A DNA stretch of 64,000 bases from an uncultured Oscillospiraceae bacterium (GTDB lineage: Bacteria; Bacillota; Clostridia; Oscillospirales; Acutalibacteraceae): positions 68,891-132,890 of the forward strand of contig CABULH010000010.1 in NCBI GenBank assembly GCA_902492455.1. The letters are read 5' to 3'. The position numbers and the translations under genes were made by a program. The notes beneath the pieces were generated by a model that worked only from the letters and a program-made list of their open reading frames with translations, was not told where the DNA came from and made no database searches. Numbering within the stretch: the first letter of the stretch is position 1; the number at the start of each line of letters is the position of its first letter. Shown here piece after piece: positions 27,004 to 34,754 of this stretch.

Positions 27004-27194
27004 TATTGCTGATTCTTGCCTTAATGAGATCGATTTCGAGATAAAACGGTGTCATTGGACTGAAATTTGTAAGGAAAAGCCAGTAAATAGACGCGCAATT
27101 TAGCAAAAAAAATAATTGTAAAATAACAATTGGAAATAATTGACATTTCTAGAATTATATGGTATATTCATGGCGAAGAAAGAAATGGACAGCA

Positions 27195-27277
27195 GAACAA
27201 ATTTTCGTTTTTCTCTTGCAATTTAGGAAAAACAGGTTATAATAAGAGCGTAAACATTTGTTCTGAACAAATTTTCG
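27195..27277 (+). promoter_or_regulatory. Promoter with flanking GAACAAATTTTCG repeats and a 15-bp palindrome
   Basis: TTGCAA (27216-27221) and TATAAT (27238-27243) are 16 nt apart. A 13-nt direct repeat occurs at 27195-27207, upstream of -35, and at 27265-27277. The second copy completes an odd palindrome TTTGTTC-T-GAACAAA at 27257-27271, just beyond the expected transcription start. The layout suggests an operator. The rest of 27004-27194 is AT-rich and holds nothing recognisable. Confidence 0.55.
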
Positions 27278-27303
27278 CCTTTATCGTGAAAGGATGTTTT
27301 ATC

Positions 27304-27651
27304 ATGATTTTAAGTGTTGTCAGTGTAATCGCCATGGGGATCATGTTTATTGTAATGATTAGAAAAGCTAGTTTTAAATCCACGCGCAAGCTGGCGCTTT
27401 TGCCGCTGACAGCGTGCTTGATGGAAATGATTGCCACAGGCGTTCTTCATCCCGCCCAATTTCCGCTGGTGACAGGATTGCTTGTTTTCCTGCGGATATC
27501 CATTTTGTTTTGCTGCGCTGGTGCTCTGCGCTGGGATTTACTTGCGAAAAAGAAGCAGCGCATGAAAGCGGCTGCAGCCAACAGACGCCAGATGCCGACT
27601 TTCGTCGGAAAGCTGTCCACAGCATCTAATAAACGTGTGCGGTGCGCTTAA
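27304..27651 (+). CDS. Small hypothetical membrane protein
   Basis: Unknown protein of 115 residues. Three hydrophobic stretches (about residues 1-18, 27-48 and 52-72) are followed by a basic tail (KKKQRMKAAAANRR). The pattern fits a small integral membrane protein with a cytosolic positively charged C-terminus. I recognise no family. The ATG at 27304 has GAAAGGA 9 nt upstream; an open extension to 27130 has no SD. It has its own promoter with a candidate operator. Base use is more AT-rich than in the neighbours. Confidence 0.65.
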   Translation: MILSVVSVIAMGIMFIVMIRKASFKSTRKLALLPLTACLMEMIATGVLHPAQFPLVTGLLVFLRISILFCCAGALRWDLLAKKKQRMKAAAANRRQMPTFVGKLSTASNKRVRCA

Positions 27652-27787
27652 TGAAATGATATATTCCATATGGCTTGCACATCCCTCCTGGATGTGATAA
27701 ACTTTCTGCAATGGATTGATATTTTGTCCTTCTTTGCAGATTCGGAATGGACATGGCTTCTTCAAAGAATGCTTTGGAGGTGAAGGG

Positions 27788-28336
27788 GTGAAAAGGATCC
27801 TATTGCGGATTTTCGTGCTGACGGCGGTCTTGTGCCTGCAGTTGTTGGCTGTAAATGTATTGGCGGAATCGAGTCCTTTCTCCCTTGTTTATCTTGGCAG
27901 AAAAGCAGGGCAGAGCGAAAATATCAAGGCCGCTGGAGTGCAGATCAGGGCGGAAGGTATCATCACTAATCATTATCTGGATGTGTGTCAAAAGAAGTTC
28001 GAAGCAAACAGCGGTACGGCAAGACCGACTGCCATCCATGCACCATGGCTGATTGTCGATTGCGGCTTCTCTACCAATCGGTCCGTTTCAGAAATTGGTT
28101 TTACAAAAATCGTCATCGATCAGATGGACAGCAGTGGAAATATAAAAACTTTATATGAAGTGAAGGATTACTATTCACTGGATACGTCTGTGTGCGACTT
28201 CACACGGGAGTTTTATGCGCCTGTTGGCTACCGTTACAAGGTGAGTGTGGTCCGTTATGCCAAAGAAGACGGCTGGTTCTTTCCGGTCAGCCAAAGCATT
28301 CATGACTATAGCAAATGGATTTATATTTCTCCATAA
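27788..28336 (+). CDS. Secreted hypothetical protein
   Basis: Unknown exported protein of 182 residues. An N-terminal signal peptide (MKRILLRIFVLTAVLCLQLL...) has a likely cleavage site after VLA. The mature part is a compact, mostly beta-type sequence rich in Tyr, Val and Ser, with two Cys in the mature region. No catalytic motif or known domain is recognised. The start is GTG at 27788, with GGAGG 7 nt upstream. It lies 136 nt after the small membrane protein with no clear promoter or terminator between them, so the two may be expressed together. A repeated terminator module follows. Confidence 0.65.
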   Translation: MKRILLRIFVLTAVLCLQLLAVNVLAESSPFSLVYLGRKAGQSENIKAAGVQIRAEGIITNHYLDVCQKKFEANSGTARPTAIHAPWLIVDCGFSTNRSVSEIGFTKIVIDQMDSSGNIKTLYEVKDYYSLDTSVCDFTREFYAPVGYRYKVSVVRYAKEDGWFFPVSQSIHDYSKWIYISP

Positions 28337-28337
28337 T

Positions 28338-28473
28338 GGGGTTATTGCAAAATGTCTCATTTTGCAATAACCCTTTGAAAAATCGCTTGCGGGCCATCGA
28401 GTGTGGCCCGCATTTCGTTTTATAAACGCGAAGCTGCGTTTTTCAGTTTCTATGTATATTCGTGTGTTGTGCG
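28338..28473. repeat. Double-hairpin terminator module, copy 1
   Basis: A 136-nt intergenic module closely similar to 36989-37128. It begins with a long hairpin around GGGGTTATTGCAAAAT and ATTTTGCAATAACCC, followed by a GCGGGCC hairpin and a TTTTAT tail. Both copies begin just after a stop codon, so they probably act as terminators. The stretch 28474-28567 after it holds a short GACACC hairpin and nothing else that I recognise. Confidence 0.75.
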
Positions 28474-28567
28474 ACACCCCTGGTGTCGTGCCGGATATCT
28501 GAAGTAACCAGCGGCGGTTTCCCGCAGAGGAAGAAGGCCGCGTTTTATTCCAAACTGAATTTGCGTG

Positions 28568-28596
28568 TTGTATCTTGTGGGAGAATACGATATAAT
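28568..28596 (+). promoter_or_regulatory. Probable sigma-A promoter for the XpaC-type gene
   Basis: TTGTAT (28568-28573) and a perfect TATAAT (28591-28596) are 17 nt apart. The start codon is at 28809, giving a leader of about 205 nt in which I see no gene or known riboswitch. Confidence 0.65.
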
Positions 28597-28808
28597 GGAT
28601 ACAGTCCGTATTAATGGAAAAATAGTGTCTCAAAAGATGTGTCCCGCTTTTGCCAAGAAGCCAACGCTTGACTTCCGGTATAACAGGGGCAGAGGCGCGG
28701 ATGCAGGGAACAAAGGCAATTTATGCTGATGTAAGCCGCTGCGGATGGCAGAATTGGGTATAGGACATCTGTTTTTGACCAACGCCTTGGCGAAAGGATT
28801 GACGATAG

Positions 28809-30008
28809 ATGAATGAATTCGATTTTCAGAACCTTGGGCAGCAGATCAGCGACGCGGTCAGCGATGCGCTGCATTCCAAGGAGTTTACCGAGCTAAAAAC
28901 CAATATTAAAACCACTGTGCGCGATGCTGCCCAATCGGTGCAGACTTCCTTTCACACCCCTATATTTCAGCAGCAGCCTACAGTCCGGACGCAGCAGTCC
29001 ATGTCTCAGCCGCAGCCCTCTCAGATGAACGTCCCGTATGTGCAGCGGTCATCTGTCCGCGGACCCCGGTTTAAGATTCCTGGAAACGTGGCCTCTGTTC
29101 TTCTGCTGGTTTTTGGCTTTATCGGCTTGGGAGCTGTGCTGCTGGGGGTACTGATATCCGGAATTGTGTCGCTGGTTTCTCAGACGATGGGTTTGTTCAC
29201 CGGTATTTCTCTTGGCGTTTTTCTGCCGCTGCTGGCGGTGTTTTTAATCATGGTAGGCTGCGGCTTTCAGATGCAGGGCCGGGTGAAACGCTTTAAAGCG
29301 TATATGCAGCGGATGAAGGGCGATAAATTCTGTCCTATCGAGATGCTGGCATCTGCCACCGGACAGACAAAAAAATTCGTGATCAAGGATTTAAAAAAGA
29401 TGATTCGCCTGGGTTTTTTCCCGGACGGCCACCTGGATGACGAGCAAACCTGCTTGATGCTGGATTATGAAACCTACCGGTATTATCTGGATGCCAAGGA
29501 GAATATGAGAAAGCAGCAGGAGCTGGAAGACGAATTCGAAGAAAATTCCGCTTTGGCGGAAGGCCGCCGTTATATCCGGCAGATTCGGGAGGCCAACGAC
29601 GCTATCCCTGCTCAGGATGTATCGGAAAAGCTGGATCGGTTGGAGAATATCACCACCAGGATTTTCGACTGTGTGGAGGAACGTCCGGAGAAAATGCCGG
29701 AAATTCGTAAGTTTATGAACTATTATCTGCCCACTACGCTGAAGCTGGTAAACGCCTACCGGGATTTTTATGAACAGCCGGTGATGAGTCAGAATATCGC
29801 AGGGGCGAGGCAGAATATCGAAAATGCTTTGGATACCATCAATACGGCTTTTGAAAATCTGTTGGACAGCTTGTATCAGGATGACGCCATGGATGTTTCC
29901 ACAGATATTTCCGTGCTGAAATCCATGTTGGCTCAGGAGGGGCTGACAGGCAAGGACTTTCAGAAAAAATCCAAGGAACCGCCGGAAAATCCCTCATCTT
30001 TGTCCTGA
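28809..30008 (+). CDS. XpaC-like (5-bromo-4-chloroindolyl phosphate hydrolysis family) membrane protein
   Basis: Membrane protein of 399 residues. A soluble N-terminal region rich in Gln and Ser (1-90) is followed by two membrane segments (about 93-120 and 125-150) and a cytosolic C-terminal half. That half contains RKFMNYYLPTTLKLVNAYRDF, characteristic of the XpaC family. XpaC was named for an indicator-dye phenotype; its true role is unknown, and in many Firmicutes it accompanies TelA-like toxic-anion genes. No telA is adjacent here. ATG at 28809 has AAAGGA 10 nt upstream. The gene appears monocistronic. Confidence 0.82.
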   Translation: MNEFDFQNLGQQISDAVSDALHSKEFTELKTNIKTTVRDAAQSVQTSFHTPIFQQQPTVRTQQSMSQPQPSQMNVPYVQRSSVRGPRFKIPGNVASVLLLVFGFIGLGAVLLGVLISGIVSLVSQTMGLFTGISLGVFLPLLAVFLIMVGCGFQMQGRVKRFKAYMQRMKGDKFCPIEMLASATGQTKKFVIKDLKKMIRLGFFPDGHLDDEQTCLMLDYETYRYYLDAKENMRKQQELEDEFEENSALAEGRRYIRQIREANDAIPAQDVSEKLDRLENITTRIFDCVEERPEKMPEIRKFMNYYLPTTLKLVNAYRDFYEQPVMSQNIAGARQNIENALDTINTAFENLLDSLYQDDAMDVSTDISVLKSMLAQEGLTGKDFQKKSKEPPENPSSLS

Positions 30009-30066
30009 TCTATGTATTATGTATTGAGACTGTCGATAAAGTGTTTCGGAGGGAAGGGGCGCGTGA

Positions 30067-30280
30067 TGCAGCCAAGCCTACGGCTTGCTGGGGAACCGTC
30101 AGGTTCCTTTCCGTGGAAAACAGTTCTCCCTTGCGCAACAATCACCCGCCCGCGGGCGTCAAAATCGGAGAAAAGCAAGCGCATTTTCCCGATTTTGCTC
30201 AGCTTGGAGAAATTGTCCGGCTGAGCCTAAATTTTCTCCAAGCTGAGCGGCATGATCCTTACGGGGGTCATGCCGCTTCG
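30067..30280. repeat. Structured intergenic repeat, copy A
   Basis: The core 30067-30248 (182 nt) aligns end to end with 35891-36072. Shared blocks include TCCGTGGAAAACAGT, CCCTTGCGCAAC, ATCACCCGCCC, AAAAGCAAGCGCATTTT and TTGTCCGGCTGAG. The right end forms a 16-bp hairpin (30199-30214 with 30233-30248). It is followed by a second hairpin ending near 30280 (GCGGCATGA/TCATGCCGC). No open reading frame explains it. Confidence 0.8.
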
Positions 30281-30384
30281 ATTTGCAGGGGCAGCGGCGG
30301 GCCATAATAATTTCTGTCCGGTATTTTAAAAGCCGGTATTTTCTGGTATACTATCGGAGTAACCATAAAAATGGAGAGATGTGC

Positions 30385-32235
30385 ATGTGCGGTTTCTGCG
30401 GTTTTACAGGTCAGGTTGAAAACCGGGACCAGGTTCTTAAAGAGATGGCGGCGGTGATTACTCATCGAGGCCCGGATTCCGAGGGCTATTACTTGGACGA
30501 CGGCGTGGCTATGGCCTTCCGGCGGCTGAGTATCATTGATCTGGAATCCGGCAGTCAGCCGATCTACAATGAGGACAAATCACTGGTACTCATGTTCAAT
30601 GGGGAGATTTATAACTATCGGGATCTGCGCCGGGAGCTGCTGGATGCAGGCCATAGCTTCTATACCGAGACGGACAGCGAGGTGCTGGTCCATGGCTTCG
30701 AGGAGTGGGGGGAGGATTTGCTGCCCAAACTGCGGGGTATGTTTGCGTTTGCAATCTGGAACCCCGGAGATCAGTCTCTGTTTATCGCCCGGGACTATTT
30801 CGGCATCAAGCCGATGCATTATACCGTGCTGCCTGACGGGGAGCTGCTGTATGCGTCGGAGATCAAATCCATTCTGCAGCATCCGGGATTTGTCAAGGAA
30901 TTCAATCTCGCCGCGCTGGATAACTACCTTTCTTTTCAGTATTCCTTGCCTAAGGAAACCTTTTTCAAAAATGTTTTTTGTCTGCCGCCTGCTCATTTCC
31001 TGCGCTTTCAGAATGGAAAAGTTACCGAGCAGCGTTACTGGGAGCCGGTTTTTCATCCGGAAGAGGAAATGACCCTGGAAGAAGCGGTGGACGCTGTGGA
31101 CCGGGTATTCACCGATTCTGTGGAGGCCCACCGGATCAGCGATGTGGAGGTGGGTTGTTTCCTTTCCGGCGGCGTGGATTCCAGCTTTGTGGCTTCTTAC
31201 TTCGGCGGCCAGAAGGCGTTCACCGTAGGCTTTGACAACGGCTCCCATTATAATGAAAGCGCCCATGCCGCTGAACTGGCGAAAGAAGTGGGGATCGACC
31301 ACTACACCCATCTCATCACCGAGGAGGAATACTGGGAAGCGCTGCCCAAGGTGCAGTATCATCTTGATCAGCCCCTGGCCGATCCCTCCTGTATCGCTCT
31401 TTATTTTGTTTCCAAGCTGGCGGCTGAGCACGTCAAAGTGGTGCTTTCAGGGGAAGGCGCGGACGAGCTGTTTGGCGGTTACCGTATCTATCATGAGCCC
31501 ACATCTCTGGCAGGATATCAGAAGCTGCCCCGCTGGCTGCGCAAGGCGGCGGCCCGGCTGGTAAGCGCTCTGCCTTTTGATTTTAAGGGTAAATCCTTCC
31601 TGATCCGCGGTTCTAAAACCTTGGAGGAACGGTTCATCGGCAATGCATATATGTTCACCCAAAAGGAAAAGGACAAGCTGCTCAAAACAATCCCCGCCAC
31701 CGATCCCGCCGGAAAAACAGCGGCGTATTACAACCGTTGTCAGGGTCTGGACGATGTGACCCGGATGCAGTACCTAGATATCAATCGCTGGATGGTGGGA
31801 GACATTCTGCTGAAAGCGGACCGGATGAGCATGGCCCATTCTCTGGAACTGCGGGTTCCCTTCCTGGATAAAGAGGTCTTCAGCGTGGCTTCGCGTATCC
31901 CTGCCAAACACCGCATTGCCGAGGGAACCACCAAATACGCCATGCGGCTGGCGGCGAAGCGGCACATGCCGGAGGAATCCACCGCACGGCCAAAACTGGG
32001 ATTCCCGGTCCCCATCCGTATCTGGCTGCGCAAAGAGGAGCATTACCGCAGGGTGCGGGACGTCTTTACCTCGCCGGCCGCAAAAAGCTTTTTCAAGGTG
32101 GACGAGCTGTTAAAATTCCTGGATCAGCATTATGAAGGAAAGAAGGATAACAGCCGAAAAATTTGGACGGTGTACATGTTCCTGGTCTGGTACGGCGTAT
32201 ATTTCGGCGAACAAGCTGCTGAGGCAGAAGGCTGA
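30385..32235 (+). CDS. asnB: Asparagine synthase (glutamine-hydrolysing)
   Basis: Cytosolic class B asparagine synthetase of 616 residues. It makes asparagine from aspartate, ATP and glutamine. The protein begins Met-Cys-Gly, and Cys2 is the glutaminase nucleophile of the N-terminal Ntn domain. HRGPDSEGYY follows near residue 33. The synthetase domain carries the pyrophosphate loop LSGGVDSS near 260-267 and a later GEGADELFGGY. The ATG at 30385 is fixed by the need for Cys2; GGAGAG precedes it. A TATACT box at 30347-30352 could be its -10 but the -35 is poor. A GC hairpin terminator follows, so it is likely monocistronic. Confidence 0.96.
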   Translation: MCGFCGFTGQVENRDQVLKEMAAVITHRGPDSEGYYLDDGVAMAFRRLSIIDLESGSQPIYNEDKSLVLMFNGEIYNYRDLRRELLDAGHSFYTETDSEVLVHGFEEWGEDLLPKLRGMFAFAIWNPGDQSLFIARDYFGIKPMHYTVLPDGELLYASEIKSILQHPGFVKEFNLAALDNYLSFQYSLPKETFFKNVFCLPPAHFLRFQNGKVTEQRYWEPVFHPEEEMTLEEAVDAVDRVFTDSVEAHRISDVEVGCFLSGGVDSSFVASYFGGQKAFTVGFDNGSHYNESAHAAELAKEVGIDHYTHLITEEEYWEALPKVQYHLDQPLADPSCIALYFVSKLAAEHVKVVLSGEGADELFGGYRIYHEPTSLAGYQKLPRWLRKAAARLVSALPFDFKGKSFLIRGSKTLEERFIGNAYMFTQKEKDKLLKTIPATDPAGKTAAYYNRCQGLDDVTRMQYLDINRWMVGDILLKADRMSMAHSLELRVPFLDKEVFSVASRIPAKHRIAEGTTKYAMRLAAKRHMPEESTARPKLGFPVPIRIWLRKEEHYRRVRDVFTSPAAKSFFKVDELLKFLDQHYEGKKDNSRKIWTVYMFLVWYGVYFGEQAAEAEG

Positions 32236-32249
32236 ATTCCTTTGACAAC

Positions 32250-32297
32250 GCCCGCCCGCGCCATCTCAGAAGGATGAGGCAGGCGGGCCTGTTTTTG
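32250..32297 (+). terminator. Terminator after asnB
   Basis: Arms GCCCGCC (32250-32256) and GGCGGGC (32282-32288) close a partly paired stem and are followed by CTGTTTTTGG. Confidence 0.7.
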
Positions 32298-32363
32298 GCA
32301 TTTTTCAATAGGAAATCATTTTCAGAAAGCCAACGCTTTAGCGCTTTATCAAACAAAAATGTC

Positions 32364-32392
32364 TTGACTTGTATCGTTGTTCGGTCTATAAT
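32364..32392 (+). promoter_or_regulatory. Promoter of the ilvB-ilvN-ilvC operon
   Basis: TTGACT (32364-32369) and TATAAT (32387-32392) are 17 nt apart. The leader to ilvB is only about 60 nt and contains a direct repeat of TCCTCAGG. It is too short for a T-box, and I see no leader-peptide attenuator. Confidence 0.8.
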
Positions 32393-32457
32393 AAAAAACA
32401 ATTCCTCAGGGTTTTCTCCTCAGGATTCCAAGTCGGACAAACAGGGAATGAAATGAT

Positions 32458-34080
32458 ATGATAACAGGCGCTATGGCTATGGTAAAATGTCTGGAAGCCG
32501 AACAGGTGCCCGTGGCGTTCGGTTATCCCGGCGCGGCCATCTGTCCGTTTTATGATTGTCTTGCTGATTCGTCGGTTCATCATGTATTGGTACGCACCGA
32601 ACAGAACGCCGCCCATGCCGCCAGCGGCTACGCCCGTATTTCCGGCCGTCCCGGCGTCTGCATCGCCACTTCCGGCCCCGGCGCCACCAACCTTCTCACC
32701 GGCATTGCTTCTGCTTATATGGATTCCATTCCCCTGGTGGTGATTACCGGACAGGTCCGCAGTGATCTGCTGGGGCGGGACGTGTTCCAGGAGGCGGATA
32801 TCACCGGCGCGGCGGAACCCTTCACCAAACACAGCTATATCGTCAAGCGGGCGGCGGATATTCCGCAGATTTTCAAGGAAGCCTTTCATATCGCTTCCAC
32901 CGGCCGTCCCGGTCCGGTGTTAATTGACGTACCCATTGATATGCAGCAGCATAGCTTTTCCAATTTTACATATGACAAGCCGGTGGATATTATCGGATAT
33001 AAGCCGCGTATCCAGGGGCATTCTCTGCAGGTTCGCAAGGCGGTGGAGGCTTTGGCAGCCTGCAAGCGGCCGGTCCTCTGCGCCGGGGGCGGCGTTTTTT
33101 CCGCCGATGCCCAGAAGGAACTGGCGGCGTTTGTAGAGAAATATCATATGCCCACCGTCACTACCATGATGGGAATCGGCGCTCTGCCGTCCGATCATCC
33201 CTATTATCTGGGCATGCTGGGTTCTCACGGCTGCGCTCCGGCCAATAAAGCGATGCGGGACGCGGATCTGGTGCTGATGGCCGGCGCCAGAGTGGGGGAC
33301 CGGGCGGTGGCCTCGCCGGGTCAGGTGGCTACACGGGCTAAGATCATTCACATTGATATCGATCCTGCTGAAATTGGCAAGAACATGCCGGCCCATATTC
33401 CGATTGTGGGTGATCTTCAGCATGTACTGGCTGATTTGGTAAAACAGGTGGACAGTGAGGCGCCCGCCGAATGGGTGCAGGCGGTTACCGACCGTAAACA
33501 GCGCTACGCAGCGAAAACCATTCCTTTGGTGGAGGGCTATGTAGAGCCCAAAACCTTTATGCATACCCTCTCCCGCCGGATGGAGCCGGACGCCATTCTT
33601 TGCGCCGATGTGGGGCAGAACCAAATTTGGTCCGCCAATCATTTCGATATCCGCCGCAATCGTTTTTTGACTTCCGGCGGCATGGGCACCATGGGGTATT
33701 CTGTGCCCTGCGCGGTGGGAGCCAAAAGCGCCGCGCCCCGGCGGCAGGTCTGCGCGGTGTGCGGCGACGGGTCTTTTCAAATGAGCATGATGGAACTGGG
33801 CACCATCTGTCAGGAAGGGCTGGGCGTCAAGATTGTGATCATGCGCAACACCCGGTTGGGAATGGTACGGGAGCTGCAGGACAATCTGTATGAGAAAAAG
33901 CACAGCGCGGTTTATCTGGACGGCAGTCCGGATTTTGTCAAGCTGGCCGCCGCCTATGGAATTCGCGCCCGGGCGGTATCCTCCAATCAAGAGGCGGAAG
34001 CCGCGTTGGAGGAGATGCTGGAAGACGATCAGCCGTACTTGCTGGTTTGCGAGATCAAACCGGATTATCCCTCGCTGTAA
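32458..34080 (+). CDS. ilvB: Acetolactate synthase large subunit
   Basis: Thiamine diphosphate enzyme of 540 residues that condenses two pyruvates, or pyruvate with 2-oxobutyrate, in valine, leucine and isoleucine synthesis. The N-terminal TPP domain has FGYPGAAICPFYD and the catalytic Glu in RTEQNAAHAASGYAR. The central FAD/DHS-like domain follows. The C-terminal TPP-binding motif reads GDGSFQMSMMELGT near 438 and ends with the NTRLGMVRELQ segment. ATG at 32458 begins MITGAMAMVKCL, slightly shorter at the N-terminus than many homologues. It is followed 62 nt later by ilvN, its regulatory subunit, which favours the anabolic IlvB over catabolic AlsS. Confidence 0.95.
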   Translation: MITGAMAMVKCLEAEQVPVAFGYPGAAICPFYDCLADSSVHHVLVRTEQNAAHAASGYARISGRPGVCIATSGPGATNLLTGIASAYMDSIPLVVITGQVRSDLLGRDVFQEADITGAAEPFTKHSYIVKRAADIPQIFKEAFHIASTGRPGPVLIDVPIDMQQHSFSNFTYDKPVDIIGYKPRIQGHSLQVRKAVEALAACKRPVLCAGGGVFSADAQKELAAFVEKYHMPTVTTMMGIGALPSDHPYYLGMLGSHGCAPANKAMRDADLVLMAGARVGDRAVASPGQVATRAKIIHIDIDPAEIGKNMPAHIPIVGDLQHVLADLVKQVDSEAPAEWVQAVTDRKQRYAAKTIPLVEGYVEPKTFMHTLSRRMEPDAILCADVGQNQIWSANHFDIRRNRFLTSGGMGTMGYSVPCAVGAKSAAPRRQVCAVCGDGSFQMSMMELGTICQEGLGVKIVIMRNTRLGMVRELQDNLYEKKHSAVYLDGSPDFVKLAAAYGIRARAVSSNQEAEAALEEMLEDDQPYLLVCEIKPDYPSL

Positions 34081-34141
34081 CCGCCGGCGGCCCGCCGGTT
34101 CATTATAGTGCTCGCTCCCATAGGGAGGAGTGCGGAAAGGC

Positions 34142-34663
34142 ATGGAATTCCCTATGAAATATACCATGTCCGTGCTGGTTGAGAATCACGCCGGCGTTCT
34201 GTCCAAGGTTTCCGGCCTTTTCTCCCGCCGCGGCTTTAATATCGATTCGCTGGCCGTGGGGATAACCGAGGATCCGGCCATTTCCCGGATGACCATCGTG
34301 GTGGACGGGGATGAATATACGGTTGAACAGCTGGAAAAGCAGCTCAATAAGGTTATTCCGGTCATCAAGGTCAAAACCCTCAGGGAAGGGGATTATATCC
34401 CCCGTACCCTGTCGCTTATCAAGGTATCGGTCAGCGCCGGCCATCGGGCGGAGATTATGCGGATCACCGAACTGATGGGGGCGAGGATCGTGGATGCCAC
34501 CCGCACCACTCTGACGGTGGAATTCTCCGATACCGCCGAGCGCACGGAGATCCTGGAATCCCTGCTGCGTCCCTACGGCATCAAGGAAATTGTGCGCACC
34601 GGTATCATTGCCATCGAAAAGGGCGCTGACCCCACCCGCACGGTAAAAAAGGCCGTGGACTGA
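34142..34663 (+). CDS. ilvN: Acetolactate synthase small (regulatory) subunit
   Basis: Regulatory subunit of acetolactate synthase, 173 residues, which stimulates IlvB and confers valine feedback inhibition. An N-terminal ACT domain is clear (SVLVENHAGVLSKVSGLFSRRGFNIDSL, shown here only as the start and end of that stretch: VENHAGVLSKV and RRGFNIDSL). The second half is the ACT-like C-terminal domain with GARIVDATRTTLTVE. ATG at 34142 is used; GTG at 34130 and ATG at 34154 are alternatives because the SD (GGGAGGAG and GGAAAGG) is spread over the region. It lies between ilvB and ilvC in the operon. Confidence 0.95.
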   Translation: MEFPMKYTMSVLVENHAGVLSKVSGLFSRRGFNIDSLAVGITEDPAISRMTIVVDGDEYTVEQLEKQLNKVIPVIKVKTLREGDYIPRTLSLIKVSVSAGHRAEIMRITELMGARIVDATRTTLTVEFSDTAERTEILESLLRPYGIKEIVRTGIIAIEKGADPTRTVKKAVD

Positions 34664-34754
34664 GAACCGGCCGATGAATCCCGACGACTATGGGCTTTTG
34701 GGCCTATATTCCATAAAATTTTGCCGCCAATCCCGGCACAGGAGGTATTCTGCA

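Noticed and set aside
28175..28633. Leftward frame spanning the double-hairpin module at 28338-28473
   Set aside because: It runs through a terminator hairpin and antisense to a secreted-protein gene; no SD.
32393..32457. T-box or leader-peptide attenuator before the ilv operon
   Set aside because: The leader is only about 60 nt. No T-box motif, no terminator and no run of Leu, Val or Ile codons is present.
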